Translations under genes and position numbers: made by a program
Assembly: GCA_012520505.1 (NCBI GenBank)
Contig: JAAYOC010000021.1
Coordinates: forward strand, 1 to 64,000
DNA length: 64,000 nt
Source: Oscillospiraceae bacterium
GTDB taxonomy: Bacteria > Bacillota > Clostridia > Oscillospirales > Acutalibacteraceae
Direction of reading: 5' to 3'
The notes under the pieces: generated by a model
Told to the model about the DNA's origin: nothing
Database searches by the model: none
What the model saw: only the letters and a program-made list of their open reading frames with translations
Shown here: piece after piece, positions 15,545 to 24,029 of the stretch
Layout of the letters: each line of letters begins with the position of its first letter
How positions within the stretch are numbered: the stretch's first letter is position 1

Positions 15545-16378
15545 TCAGGAATGTATATCTAAGTGTAGCGTTAAATAGTTTGGACGAGAAAATTCTTTAC
15601 TACCTATTCCATATGAAGTTTTTGTAGGTTTAAAGTCAGGAAGGTTGGTAAATTCATCTACAAAATATTTTAGGAGCGCAGCACCGGTAGGTGTGCAGAG
15701 TTCTCCTTTTATGTCGGTACTGTAATATGGAATTTCGCGAAGGATGTTTGCGGTCGCAGGAGCGGGAACAGGAAGTTCGCCATGAGCACATATTACAGTT
15801 CCGCTACCGACATGAATAGGTGAAGAGATAATTTTCTCAGGTGCAAGCTCATGTATAAGAAGGCAGACAGCAGTAATGTCTGCAACAGCATCCATCATGC
15901 CAACTTCATGAAAATGTACTTGGGAAACCGGAACATCATGTGCCTTTGCTTCTGCATCAGCAATAATGTTATAAACATTAAACACATCTTCTTTAACTTT
16001 TTCCGGAATATCTAAGCCTGCAACTATATGTTTAATATCGTGTAGGTTATTATGACTGTCGTGGTGATGGGAGTGCTCGCAATGTGTATTCATATTTTTA
16101 TTGTGATGATGTTCTTTTGTGTTATGTAAAACATTGTTATCGCAATGATGTTTGTGATGCTCCTTTGAATCTTCTTCAATTCCGTTTATTTTGACTGAAA
16201 TATGAATACCGGTAATTTCTTTATCTGTTTTTAGTGATTTTTCTATTGTTACACCCGGAATTCCAATGTGATTCATTTTTTCTATGAAAGCATCTTGATT
16301 TTCGATTAAACCTAAAAGTGCTGCAGTTAACATATCTCCAGCAGCACCCATTTTTGCGTCAATATAAAGTGTTTTCAT
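15545..16378 (-). CDS. larC: LarC1-type nickel-pincer cofactor chelatase half, His-rich
   Basis: LarC inserts nickel into the lactate-racemase pincer cofactor; in L. plantarum, LarC1 and LarC2 are joined by ribosomal frameshift. This protein covers LarC1: MKTLYIDAKMGAAGDMLTAA, HFHEVGMMDAVADI, the CTPTGAALL motif and a terminal RPNYL. It then stops at 277 residues. I looked for LarC2 in the next bases in all minus frames and found only murT. A histidine-rich insert (residues ~75-112, including HHHNKN, HSHHHD) is likely a metal-binding loop. No larA or larB is in the window. It overlaps aroQ by four bases (ATGA). Confidence 0.88.
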   Translation of the reverse strand: MKTLYIDAKMGAAGDMLTAALLGLIENQDAFIEKMNHIGIPGVTIEKSLKTDKEITGIHISVKINGIEEDSKEHHKHHCDNNVLHNTKEHHHNKNMNTHCEHSHHHDSHNNLHDIKHIVAGLDIPEKVKEDVFNVYNIIADAEAKAHDVPVSQVHFHEVGMMDAVADITAVCLLIHELAPEKIISSPIHVGSGTVICAHGELPVPAPATANILREIPYYSTDIKGELCTPTGAALLKYFVDEFTNLPDFKPTKTSYGIGSKEFSRPNYLTLHLDIHS

Positions 16379-16815
16379 TTTTGCTCCTTATAATTTTCTA
16401 CTAAAGTGTCTATTGCCAGGGCATAACTTTTGAAACCTTCTCCTTTGATTACTTTAAGGCAAGCCGGTGCAATATAGCTTATTTTTCTAAAGTCTTCTCT
16501 TTTATCAAGATCTGAGATATGGACCTCAACTACAGGAATGCCGACAGTTTTAAGGGCATCATAAATTGCAATGCTTGTATGAGTAAAAGCTGCAGGGTTT
16601 ATTACTATGCCATCAAAATGGTCATAGGCTTCTTGAATTTTATCTATTAGATCCCCTTCATGGTTTGACTGAAAGATTTCCACATCAACTTTTTTTTCTT
16701 TACAATGTTTTACAATGTAGTTTTTAAGGTCTTCATAAGTGTCTTCTCCGTATATCAAGGGCTCGCGAATACCGAGCATATTGATGTTGGGGCCGTTGAT
16801 AATTAAAATTTTCAT
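16375..16815 (-). CDS. aroQ: 3-dehydroquinate dehydratase, type II
   Basis: Third step of the shikimate pathway (dehydration of 3-dehydroquinate). All type II motifs are visible: NGPNINMLGIREPLIYG with the catalytic Tyr near residue 22, INPAAFTHTSIAI in the middle, and EVHISDLDKREDFR carrying the catalytic His. Length 146 is typical. SD GGTGGTG lies seven bases before the ATG. It heads the minus-strand operon with larC, murT and gatD; no other shikimate gene is nearby. Confidence 0.97.
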   Translation of the reverse strand: MKILIINGPNINMLGIREPLIYGEDTYEDLKNYIVKHCKEKKVDVEIFQSNHEGDLIDKIQEAYDHFDGIVINPAAFTHTSIAIYDALKTVGIPVVEVHISDLDKREDFRKISYIAPACLKVIKGEGFKSYALAIDTLVENYKEQK

Positions 16816-16895
16816 ATTAACACCACCAAGAAAAAAGCTGTATTTATTGTATCAAAGATGTTAGAATATTACTAGCATTTTTAGGGGGATTAAAA

Positions 16896-17735
16896 ATGAA
16901 AATCTTTAAGTTCAAAAATTTGAATGAACATATTTGTTTGGTAAAAGAGTTGATATCAACATCATTTCTTATCAAAGGTGAAGATGCCACAATACTTTTA
17001 GGTACCGGTATGGGTGTTTTTAATTTAAAAAAACATATCGCCAAAAAATATGATAATGATCTCATTGTTGTAAATTCACATTTTCTTCCATTTCATTCAG
17101 GTGGCAACTTTAGGTTTCAGGAAGTGCATATAGGTGAAAATGATTTGCCAACTTTTACAAAAAAAGATGAATATTTTAAATTGTTAGACATTTTACCTTC
17201 TGTATATAAGGAAAATAAGAAATTAATACTTCTTAAGCCTTTAATTGATAAAGTTCTCAAGGTGAAAAAAGGCAAAACAAAATACGAGCCTTTAAAAGAT
17301 GGCGATGTAATTGACCTTGGCGATAGAGATATCATAGTAAAAGATTTTCCGGGTCATACACAAGGTTCAATTACACTTCTTGATGAAAAGAAAAAAATAA
17401 TCTATTCCGGCGATTCATGCAGTATGGGGTTTTTATTTTTTACAAATCCTGCAGCTAAAACATCTGAGTACAGAGAAACAGCACTTGAGTATTATAGTGA
17501 AGTAAAGAAATTAGGGTACAAGAAGATGTATAGTTCGTTCATTTCATATATTCCGTTTCCTAATAGAATAAGTTTCATCAGAGATTTCGGTAAATGGATT
17601 GGACAGCTTACTCCTGAACAGGCAAAAATAAAAATTAATGTTCCCGGTGCAGAAAGTGAACTTTGCATTGCAATTAAATCCAGCATTAGGCATTTGATGT
17701 TTATTTGTGCTTATTGGGAGCATCAATGTGAGTAA
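16896..17735 (+). CDS. MBL-fold metallo-hydrolase-like protein with a degenerate metal site
   Basis: The 279-residue protein has the metallo-beta-lactamase fold layout: TSFLIKGEDATILLGTGMGV at the start, a loop VVNSHFLPFHSGG, then DFPGHTQGSITLL and IYSGDSCSMGF. In active family members the first loop is HxHxDH. Here it is HFLPFH, keeping the outer histidines but not the middle His and Asp, so one metal site is probably weakened. The later His (GHTQGS) and Asp (SGDS) are present. Substrate is unknown. SD TAGGGGG precedes the ATG. It is transcribed divergently from aroQ and ends in a hairpin before the glycosyltransferases. Confidence 0.75.
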   Translation: MKIFKFKNLNEHICLVKELISTSFLIKGEDATILLGTGMGVFNLKKHIAKKYDNDLIVVNSHFLPFHSGGNFRFQEVHIGENDLPTFTKKDEYFKLLDILPSVYKENKKLILLKPLIDKVLKVKKGKTKYEPLKDGDVIDLGDRDIIVKDFPGHTQGSITLLDEKKKIIYSGDSCSMGFLFFTNPAAKTSEYRETALEYYSEVKKLGYKKMYSSFISYIPFPNRISFIRDFGKWIGQLTPEQAKIKINVPGAESELCIAIKSSIRHLMFICAYWEHQCE

Positions 17736-17740
17736 ATAAA

Positions 17741-17762
17741 AGCCCTCTCGGTGGAGAGGGCT
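17741..17762. terminator. Hairpin after the MBL gene
   Basis: AGCCCTCTC / GAGAGGGCT stem with GGTG loop. The T run is weak on the plus strand (TTACTAGTTAG) and a little better on the minus strand, so termination strength is uncertain. Confidence 0.55.
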
Positions 17763-17777
17763 TACTAGTTAGTTTTA

Positions 17778-17806
17778 TTGTAAATATACATATTGTATGC
17801 TAAAAT
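17778..17806 (+). promoter_or_regulatory. Promoter of the glycosyltransferase/tar cluster
   Basis: TTGTAA, 17-bp spacer, TAAAAT, ahead of the first GT2 gene. Confidence 0.6.
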
Positions 17807-17839
17807 ATATGGGATTTTTTTAGGAAGGAGTTTTAAGGG

Positions 17840-18574
17840 ATGACGGTTTCAGTAGCAATGGCTGTATATAATGGTGAGAAGTATATTGAAGAACAACTAA
17901 ATTCTATTTTAAAACAACTTCGATTTTATGACGAGGTAATTGTTTCTGATGATAATCCGGGTGGAGGCACGGCGGAAATAGTTTTGCGTATGGCAGAAAA
18001 AGATAGTCGTATTAAATACATTGAAGGTCCAAGACAGGGAGTTATACGAAACTTTGAAAATGCAATAGGACGCACAAAAGGAGATATTATCTTCCTTTCA
18101 GATCAGGACGATGTATGGCTTCCAAATAAAGTAATTTCTGTTACTAGAAAATTTAAGGAAGAAAATGCAGTGCTTGTTATGCATGATGCGAAAATTGTTG
18201 ATGAAGATTTAAATGAAATAGCTCCATCTTTTTTTGAAATAAGAAATGCTTCTACAAGCTATTTTAAAAATGTTTGGAAAAATTCATATATAGGATGTTG
18301 TATGGCTTTTTCTGCTGAGTTAAAAAATGCGATTTTGCCTTTCCCTATGGGGCTTCCGATGCATGACCAGTATATTGGACTTATAGCCGGTAAAGTAGCA
18401 TCTGCAAATGAAAAAAAGGGTTTAGAAGAGAACTGTAAAGTAGTTTTACTTGACACTCCTCTAATTTTATATCGTCAGCATGAAAAAAATCTCACAAGCC
18501 AAGAATCAAGCTTTTTAGATAAACTTCGCTGGAGAACAAATATATTAAAAAACACCTTGTTCAAAAGTGTTTAA
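17840..18574 (+). CDS. Glycosyltransferase family 2
   Basis: A 244-residue GT-A glycosyltransferase, probably cytoplasmic and membrane-associated. The N-terminal strand VSVAMAVYNGEKYIEEQLNS and the acidic DQDDVW (residues ~90-95, the DxD-type metal/nucleotide-sugar site) are clear. HDAKIVDEDL and MHDQYIG follow, as in rhamnosyl- and galactosyl-transferases of surface polysaccharides. The sugar cannot be deduced. SD AAGGAG. It precedes a second GT2 and tarI/tarJ, which places it in assembly of a ribitol-phosphate-containing surface polymer. Confidence 0.9.
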   Translation: MTVSVAMAVYNGEKYIEEQLNSILKQLRFYDEVIVSDDNPGGGTAEIVLRMAEKDSRIKYIEGPRQGVIRNFENAIGRTKGDIIFLSDQDDVWLPNKVISVTRKFKEENAVLVMHDAKIVDEDLNEIAPSFFEIRNASTSYFKNVWKNSYIGCCMAFSAELKNAILPFPMGLPMHDQYIGLIAGKVASANEKKGLEENCKVVLLDTPLILYRQHEKNLTSQESSFLDKLRWRTNILKNTLFKSV

Positions 18575-18652
18575 GTGTTTAAAGGAAGGGCTTTTAAGGC
18601 ATAATTTTAAAATGCTTTGATTAAAAAGCATCTCATTAAGGACGGTGTAAAT

Positions 18653-19447
18653 TTGATAAAGGTATCAGCCTGTATTGTTACACACAATAATGTCAAATAT
18701 ATTGAAAAAGCTGTTAGAACATTACTTGACAGCGTAAAAACTGATAACATAGATTTTAGGCTTTATGTCATTGATAATGCTTCAACAGACGGAACGGTAG
18801 AACTTTTAATCGCAAAGTTTTGTGATAGAAGTAATTTTGAACTCATCGAAAATGATAAAAACATTGGTTTTGGTGCTGCACATAATCAAATGATAGAGAT
18901 TATCAATGGCGAGTTTAAATCGAACTATCATTGCGTGGTCAATCCGGATGTAGAAATCAGAGATGATATTTTGGATATAATGGTCTCTTATATGGAAGAG
19001 GAAGAACAGAGCGATGTAGTTCAACTTTCACCTAGAATTTGTTTTCCGGAAACGGGAAAAGATCAAATTTTAGGAAAAAGAAATCCGCATTTTATCTATC
19101 TTGTATCAAGTAGGCTTAGAGGCAAAAAACCTTCATGGCTTCTCTCAAGATATGCAATGCTTGATGCAGATTATTCAAAACCTTTTGAGATTTGGAATGC
19201 AACAGGGTGCTTTATGTTTTTTAGAACAGAAGCTTTCTTAAGACTTAACGGTTTTGATGAGCGTTACTTTATGTACTTTGAAGATTGTGACATAACAAGA
19301 GAAATGAAAAAACTTGGAAGAGTTCTATTTTTCCCTCATGCAATTGTTTACCATGTGTGGGCAAGAGATTCAAAGCGGGATGCAAATTTAAAGAAGATAC
19401 ACATTCAGTCGATGTTTAAATATTACCTAAAATGGAGGACTATATAA
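18653..19447 (+). CDS. Glycosyltransferase family 2 (WbbL/rhamnosyltransferase-like)
   Basis: GT2 enzyme of 264 residues. The fold starts at VSACIVTHNNVKYIEKAVRT; VNPDVEI near residue 100 is the DxD-like site, and GFDERYFMYFEDCDITREM is the characteristic C-terminal motif of WbbL-type rhamnosyltransferases. I choose the TTG at 18653, because AAGGACGGTG lies upstream and the homology starts there; the track uses an earlier TTG at 18617 with no SD. The stop is next to the tarI start, whose SD (GGAGG) is in the last codons, so the genes are coupled. Confidence 0.88.
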   Translation: MIKVSACIVTHNNVKYIEKAVRTLLDSVKTDNIDFRLYVIDNASTDGTVELLIAKFCDRSNFELIENDKNIGFGAAHNQMIEIINGEFKSNYHCVVNPDVEIRDDILDIMVSYMEEEEQSDVVQLSPRICFPETGKDQILGKRNPHFIYLVSSRLRGKKPSWLLSRYAMLDADYSKPFEIWNATGCFMFFRTEAFLRLNGFDERYFMYFEDCDITREMKKLGRVLFFPHAIVYHVWARDSKRDANLKKIHIQSMFKYYLKWRTI

Positions 19448-20161
19448 ATGGTATTTGCTGTAGTATTAGCAGGTGGAATGGGCTCACGTATGGGTAATTC
19501 AGATACTCCAAAGCAGTATTTGGAACTTGGTGGGCAACCAATTATTATCCACACAATTGAAAAGTTTTTTGTAAACGAAAAGTTTGAACATGTAATTGTT
19601 TTAACACCGGAATCTTGGGTAGCTCACACATTGAATATGATTAAAAAATCAATGGGTAACACAGACAGAGTATCCGTAATTCCCGGAGGCGATACAAGAA
19701 ACGATACTCTTTATAATGCAATTAAGTTTGTTGAAGAAAGATATGGTATAGATGATGATACAATTCTCGTTACTCATGACGCAGTTCGTCCATTTGTAAC
19801 TCATAGAATAATTGAGGAAAATATTGAAGCTGCAAGAAAATACGGTGCTTGTGATACAGTAGTTCCTGCAACTGATACGATCGTTGAAAGCCTTGACGGA
19901 GAAATTATTTCAAGTATTCCGGATAGAGCTACTCTTTTCCAAGGACAGACACCGCAGAGTTTTAACGCAAAAAAACTCCGCGATTTATATCTTTCACTTA
20001 CAAAAGAAGAAAAAGAAAATCTTACAGATGCATGTAAAATTTTTGCTATGAAGGGAGAAACTGTTCATCTTGTGGAAGGTGAAGTTTCAAACATAAAGAT
20101 TACATATCCCTTTGACCTTAAAGTTGCAGCTACGATGCTCAAAGGAGACATTGATAAATGA
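19448..20161 (+). CDS. tarI: Ribitol-5-phosphate cytidylyltransferase (TarI; IspD family)
   Basis: Makes CDP-ribitol from CTP and ribitol 5-phosphate for teichoic-acid-type polymers. The nucleotide-binding AGGMGSRMGNSDTPKQYL, the central THDAVRPFVTHRIIEENI, and GQTPQSFNAKKL are shared by TarI and IspD. TarI is preferred over IspD because the next gene, overlapping by four bases (ATGA), is a TarJ-type dehydrogenase, and a TagB/TarL-like polymerase follows. Length 237 fits TarI. SD GGAGG, nine-base spacing. Confidence 0.88.
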   Translation: MVFAVVLAGGMGSRMGNSDTPKQYLELGGQPIIIHTIEKFFVNEKFEHVIVLTPESWVAHTLNMIKKSMGNTDRVSVIPGGDTRNDTLYNAIKFVEERYGIDDDTILVTHDAVRPFVTHRIIEENIEAARKYGACDTVVPATDTIVESLDGEIISSIPDRATLFQGQTPQSFNAKKLRDLYLSLTKEEKENLTDACKIFAMKGETVHLVEGEVSNIKITYPFDLKVAATMLKGDIDK

Positions 20162-21183
20162 TTAACTCCATTTACCAATTAACCGCACCTCGAATGATTG
20201 AGGTCACTTATGACGAAATTGATTTAAGTGTACCAAGTGTAATTATACGTCCGACACGTTTGTCAATTTGTAAGGCTGACCAAAGATACTACCAAGGTGC
20301 TCGCTCAAAGGCAGTTCTTAGAAAAAAACTGCCAATGGCACTTATACATGAGTGTATGGGTGAAGTTGTGTTTGATTCAACGGGCACTTTTAAAGCGGGT
20401 GACCGTGTAATTGCAATTCCAAACACACCAATTGAAGATGATGAAATTATTGCTGAAAACTATAGAACCACAAGTAAGTTTCGTTCAAGCGGTTTTGATG
20501 GTTTTCTTCAAGACTATGTTCAAATGGATCCGGATAGACTTGTAAAAGTTGCAGATTTTGTAAATCCTGATGTTTGCTCTTTTGCAGAATTGATTTCTGT
20601 AGCAATGCATGTAATATCAAGATTTGATAAAATTGCCCATAAAAGAAGAGATACTATAGGAGTTTGGGGTGACGGAAACCTTGGCTTCATAATAGCATTG
20701 CTTTTAAATTATTTATGCCCAAATACAAGGATTTATGTTTTTGGTATAAATCATGATAAACTTTCATATTTTTCATTCGTTCATGAAGCAATACATATTG
20801 ACGACATTCCGGCAGATTTAAAACTTGACCATTGTTTTGAATGTGTTGGTGGCCCCGGAGCAGAAAATGCAATTAACCAGGCGATTGACCACATTAATCC
20901 GGAAGGTACCATTGTTTTAACAGGTGTTTCAGAAAATAATACTGCTATTAACACGCGAATGGTTTTAGAACGCGGACTTAGAATGTTCGGAAGTTCACGT
21001 TCAGGTAGAGAAGACTTTGTTAAAACGGTTAAGTTTCTTGAAGAAAACAAAGAAGCGGTTCGTTATTTTGAGAATTTAATAGGCGATGTAATTGATGTTA
21101 GAACGATTCCTGATATTCACAAAGCTTTTGATGCTGATTTAACGTACAGGATTGGAAAAACAGTTCTACATTGGAATAAATAA
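20158..21183 (+). CDS. tarJ: Ribulose-5-phosphate reductase, zinc-alcohol-dehydrogenase family (TarJ)
   Basis: TarJ reduces ribulose 5-phosphate to ribitol 5-phosphate with NADPH, supplying TarI. The 341-residue medium-chain dehydrogenase has the TarJ N-terminus (IYQLTAPRMIEV, RPTRLSICKADQRYYQG), the zinc-ligand region (CKAD, HECMGEV), a Rossmann segment (GVWGDGNLGFIIALLL) and HCFECVGGPGAENA. It overlaps tarI by four bases. Loss of both would remove CDP-ribitol. The downstream spacer holds a 17-bp tandem repeat before the polymerase gene. Confidence 0.9.
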   Translation: MINSIYQLTAPRMIEVTYDEIDLSVPSVIIRPTRLSICKADQRYYQGARSKAVLRKKLPMALIHECMGEVVFDSTGTFKAGDRVIAIPNTPIEDDEIIAENYRTTSKFRSSGFDGFLQDYVQMDPDRLVKVADFVNPDVCSFAELISVAMHVISRFDKIAHKRRDTIGVWGDGNLGFIIALLLNYLCPNTRIYVFGINHDKLSYFSFVHEAIHIDDIPADLKLDHCFECVGGPGAENAINQAIDHINPEGTIVLTGVSENNTAINTRMVLERGLRMFGSSRSGREDFVKTVKFLEENKEAVRYFENLIGDVIDVRTIPDIHKAFDADLTYRIGKTVLHWNK

Positions 21184-21199
21184 AAGAAAAGTAAATTCT

Positions 21200-21302
21200 G
21201 GCGCAGAATGTAAACCGGCACAGAGTATAATACCGGTGCAAAATATAGACCGGTGCAGAATATAAACCGGCACAGAGTATAGACCAGTGTAGAATATAGA
21301 AC
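21200..21302. repeat. 17-bp tandem repeat, 6 copies, between tarJ and the tar polymerase
   Basis: Six adjacent units of consensus GGYRCAGARTATARACC starting at 21200, 21217, 21235, 21252, 21269 and 21286 (the second is 18 bp). It is more GC-rich than other spacers here. It is not a CRISPR because the units directly abut. Confidence 0.92.
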
Positions 21303-21331
21303 ATGTTTAAATTTAAGAAGGAGGTACAAAT

Positions 21332-22441
21332 ATGTCAATTAAAGATTTGGCATTTTCTGTTTACTCCTTCTTTTTTAATCTTGGTGCTAAAAAGGCTGTA
21401 GTAGAAAACCGTGTTGGACTCGTATCTATGCATAATGCTCACTTTACAGATGGTTTAGGTGAAATAAAGCGTGAAATGGGCAAAGGTTATAAATATCTTA
21501 AAATAGAACGCAAAATAGATTTCAAATTTTTAACAACCGACGCATACCGTCTTGGTCAATGTAAATATATTTTTTTTAATGACAATTTTATGCCTCTTTC
21601 AAAATGCAGGCCAAACTCTAAAACCACTATTGTTCAGCTTTGGCATGGCATGGGCGCGTTTAAAAAATTTGGAATGGATATCCCTCAAGATTCTAAGGTA
21701 AGAGCTAGGGAAATTGCTGCAAACAAGAAGCTTAACTTTGTGGTTTGTTCATCTCCTAATGTGGCAGAAATTTATGCTAATGCTTTTTCAGTTGACCTAT
21801 CAAAAATAATTGATACAGGTACACCAAATCAGGATTTTTATTTCAGAAAAACTCATACGCATATTTATGACACTTATCCAAAACTTAAAAATAAATTTGT
21901 AATTCTTTATGCGCCGACTTTTAGAGACGGTATTTCTAATGAAGAAATATTTAATAATTTTGATATTGAATATATAAAATCAAAACTATCAAGCGATGTA
22001 GTTTTAACGGTAAGGATGCACCCACAAGTAAACAACAATGCAAAATTTGAAGAGTATAAGAATGCAACAGACTATATAGATGTAACAGACTATAAAAACG
22101 TAAACGAACTTTGTAAAGCTGCAGACCTTTTAATAACTGACTATTCATCCATCTGTATGGATTTTGCTCTCCAAAGAAAACCAATGATTTTCTTTGCATA
22201 TGATTTAGATTATTATAAGGGTGCAAGGGATTTTTATTTTGATTATGAAAAATATGTTCCGGGTCCTATAGTTAAAACGAAAGAGGAACTCGTGAAAACA
22301 ATAAATGAGATTTATAAGAAACAAAAATCAGGCGAAGAAACCGTAGATAAAATCAAACTGGACAAGTTTTATGAGTTTAACTTTGACAGTGCTGACGGTA
22401 CAGCAACTAAACAGTTGCTTGAAAGAATATTATATAATTGA
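21332..22441 (+). CDS. CDP-ribitol/CDP-glycerol phosphotransferase (TagB/TarL-like)
   Basis: A 369-residue Glyphos_transf (PF04464) protein that adds polyol-phosphate units from a CDP-polyol at the inner membrane face. Motifs: QLWHGMGAFKKFG near residue 105, then VCSSPNVAEIYANAF, TGTPNQDFYF, ILYAPTFRDG, VTVRMHPQ-type (VLTVRMHPQVNN), and ADLLITDYSSICMDFA near residue 265. Whether it is a primase (TagB/TarB) or polymerase (TarF/K/L) cannot be told. With tarI/tarJ beside it the donor is likely CDP-ribitol. SD AAGGAGG. Confidence 0.88.
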   Translation: MSIKDLAFSVYSFFFNLGAKKAVVENRVGLVSMHNAHFTDGLGEIKREMGKGYKYLKIERKIDFKFLTTDAYRLGQCKYIFFNDNFMPLSKCRPNSKTTIVQLWHGMGAFKKFGMDIPQDSKVRAREIAANKKLNFVVCSSPNVAEIYANAFSVDLSKIIDTGTPNQDFYFRKTHTHIYDTYPKLKNKFVILYAPTFRDGISNEEIFNNFDIEYIKSKLSSDVVLTVRMHPQVNNNAKFEEYKNATDYIDVTDYKNVNELCKAADLLITDYSSICMDFALQRKPMIFFAYDLDYYKGARDFYFDYEKYVPGPIVKTKEELVKTINEIYKKQKSGEETVDKIKLDKFYEFNFDSADGTATKQLLERILYN

Positions 22442-22576
22442 TGAAAAATTAGATTATAAAGCTAAAGCCCGTTTTGAAAACGGGTTAATTACTTTAAAAC
22501 GGAAATCAAAAAAATTTATAAAAATTGTAAGATTTTTTATTCTTTTACGTCTGTTTAAGTGAAAGGTGGGATTTTT

Positions 22577-23503
22577 ATGAAAAAAATCACAGCAATAATT
22601 TGTGTAGTAGTTGTTCTTTTTGTAGGGTTATGTGCAGTAGTTGGTGGAGTTAAAAATAAAAACTCTTATCAAAAGATGGAACTTTATGGTGAGAAGGCGT
22701 TAGGCATAGGTATGGGTTCTAATCAAGTTATGGATAATGCTGAGTCCTCAACACCAAAAGAGGGAGAACAAAATATTTCTTCCGGAAGTTTAAGATCATA
22801 TGATTCAATGATAATTAAGACAATGGGTCTTACGGTTGAAACAAAGAAATATGATGATTTCTTAAAGGCAGTAAATAAACGAATAAAAGAGCTTGGCGGT
22901 TATGTTGAGAGATCTAATGAATGGGCATATGAATCTGAAAACAGACATTATGAAATGACAATTAGAATTCCGGCAGAGAAACTTGATGCATTTTTAAATA
23001 CAGTTGAAGGAAATGCGACTGTTATATCTAAATCTACAGATTCAACAAATGTAGCTCTCACATACATAGATACTGAATCGCGTATAAAGGCACTTCGTAC
23101 TGAACAGGAAACACTTCTTAGTCTTCTTGCAAAAGCACGTAATTTAGATGAAATACTTACAATTCAAGATAGACTGACAACAGTTAGAGCAGACCTTGAA
23201 TCATATGAGAAAATTCTTAAAACTCTTGATAACGATATTGATTATGCAACAGTATCACTGGATGTCACAGAAGTAAAGAGAGAATCTTCTACCGGGACAG
23301 GGTTCTTTACAGAAATTAAAGAAGGATTTCTTGATACAATTTATAACATTGGAGAGGGAGCAAAAGAAATCTTTAAAGCTTTCATTATTAATCTTCCATA
23401 TATTGTGATTATTGCGATTGTAGTAGCAATTCTTTATGTTATAATGAAGAAGATTAAAAAGATGAGAGGTAAAAATAATGCTTCCGGACAAGGAAATAAT
23501 TGA
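22577..23503 (+). CDS. DUF4349 membrane protein
   Basis: A 308-residue protein with an N-terminal membrane anchor (IICVVVVLFVGLCAVVGG), a DUF4349 core (DSMIIKTMGLTVETKKYDDF; TIRIPAEKLDAFLNTVEG; SKSTDSTNVALTYIDTESRI) containing a coiled coil around residues 160-210, and a C-terminal TM helix (LPYIVIIAIVVAILYVIM). The start at 22577 follows SD AAAGGTGGG; the track GTG start lies before that SD. DUF4349 proteins often accompany ECF sigma factors. It overlaps the sigma gene by 26 bases, which supports a joint envelope-stress function. Ligand and mechanism are unknown. Confidence 0.85.
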   Translation: MKKITAIICVVVVLFVGLCAVVGGVKNKNSYQKMELYGEKALGIGMGSNQVMDNAESSTPKEGEQNISSGSLRSYDSMIIKTMGLTVETKKYDDFLKAVNKRIKELGGYVERSNEWAYESENRHYEMTIRIPAEKLDAFLNTVEGNATVISKSTDSTNVALTYIDTESRIKALRTEQETLLSLLAKARNLDEILTIQDRLTTVRADLESYEKILKTLDNDIDYATVSLDVTEVKRESSTGTGFFTEIKEGFLDTIYNIGEGAKEIFKAFIINLPYIVIIAIVVAILYVIMKKIKKMRGKNNASGQGNN

Positions 23504-24029
23504 ACTCTATCAGCAAAGAAAAGAATCAGCAATAGAGGAAACAAGGATTAAATATTCAAGGTATATTTTTACAATAGCTTTTAATGTTTTGTCTACTAAA
23601 GAGGATGCCGAAGAATGTGAAAATGACACATACTTTACGGTTTGGAATCTTATACCTCCACAAGTTCCGTTAAACTTTAAAATTTTTCTCGGAAGAATAA
23701 CAAAAAATAAGGCTCTTGATATGTATAGAAAAGCACATGCAGAAAAACGGGGAGCGGGTATGGAAGTTCTTTTATCAGAACTTACTGAAGCTTGCCCATC
23801 TGCGGAAGAAGAAGCAGATGCAATTATGCTTGCAAAACAAATTTCCGCTTTTTTACGAACACTTCCGGAAGAGAAAAGGATAATGTTTGTAAAAAGATAT
23901 TGGTATGGTATGAAAGTAAAAGACATTGCAAGGGAAATGAATATTTCTGAATCAAAGGTTTCAACAACACTTCATAGAGTACGAGCTGACCTTAAAATTG
24001 AACTTGAAAGTGAGGGGATAGCTATATGA
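23478..24029 (+). CDS. ECF-type RNA polymerase sigma factor
   Basis: A 183-residue sigma-70-family protein. Region 2 covers residues ~15-90 (YSRYIFTIAFNVLSTKEDAEE; NDTYFTVWNLIPPQ; FLGRITKNKALDMYRK) and region 4 covers ~125-178 (LRTLPEEKRIMFVKRYWYGM; VKDIAREMNISESKVSTTLH). It overlaps both neighbours (26 bases with DUF4349, ATGA with the next gene), so the three form one co-translated unit. Its target promoters are unknown; autoregulation is usual for the class. Confidence 0.92.
   Translation: MLPDKEIIELYQQRKESAIEETRIKYSRYIFTIAFNVLSTKEDAEECENDTYFTVWNLIPPQVPLNFKIFLGRITKNKALDMYRKAHAEKRGAGMEVLLSELTEACPSAEEEADAIMLAKQISAFLRTLPEEKRIMFVKRYWYGMKVKDIAREMNISESKVSTTLHRVRADLKIELESEGIAI

Noticed and set aside
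15400-15560. Programmed frameshift into LarC2
   Set aside because: No LarC2-like sequence was found in any minus frame between the larC stop and murT.
19448-20161. IspD (isoprenoid cytidylyltransferase)
   Set aside because: Motifs are shared, but the overlap with a TarJ-type gene and the following TagB/TarL-like gene favour TarI. A second copy elsewhere would settle it.
21200-21302. CRISPR array
   Set aside because: Units directly abut with no spacers and there are no cas genes; it is a tandem repeat. The same holds for 3505-3572 and 58933-59100.
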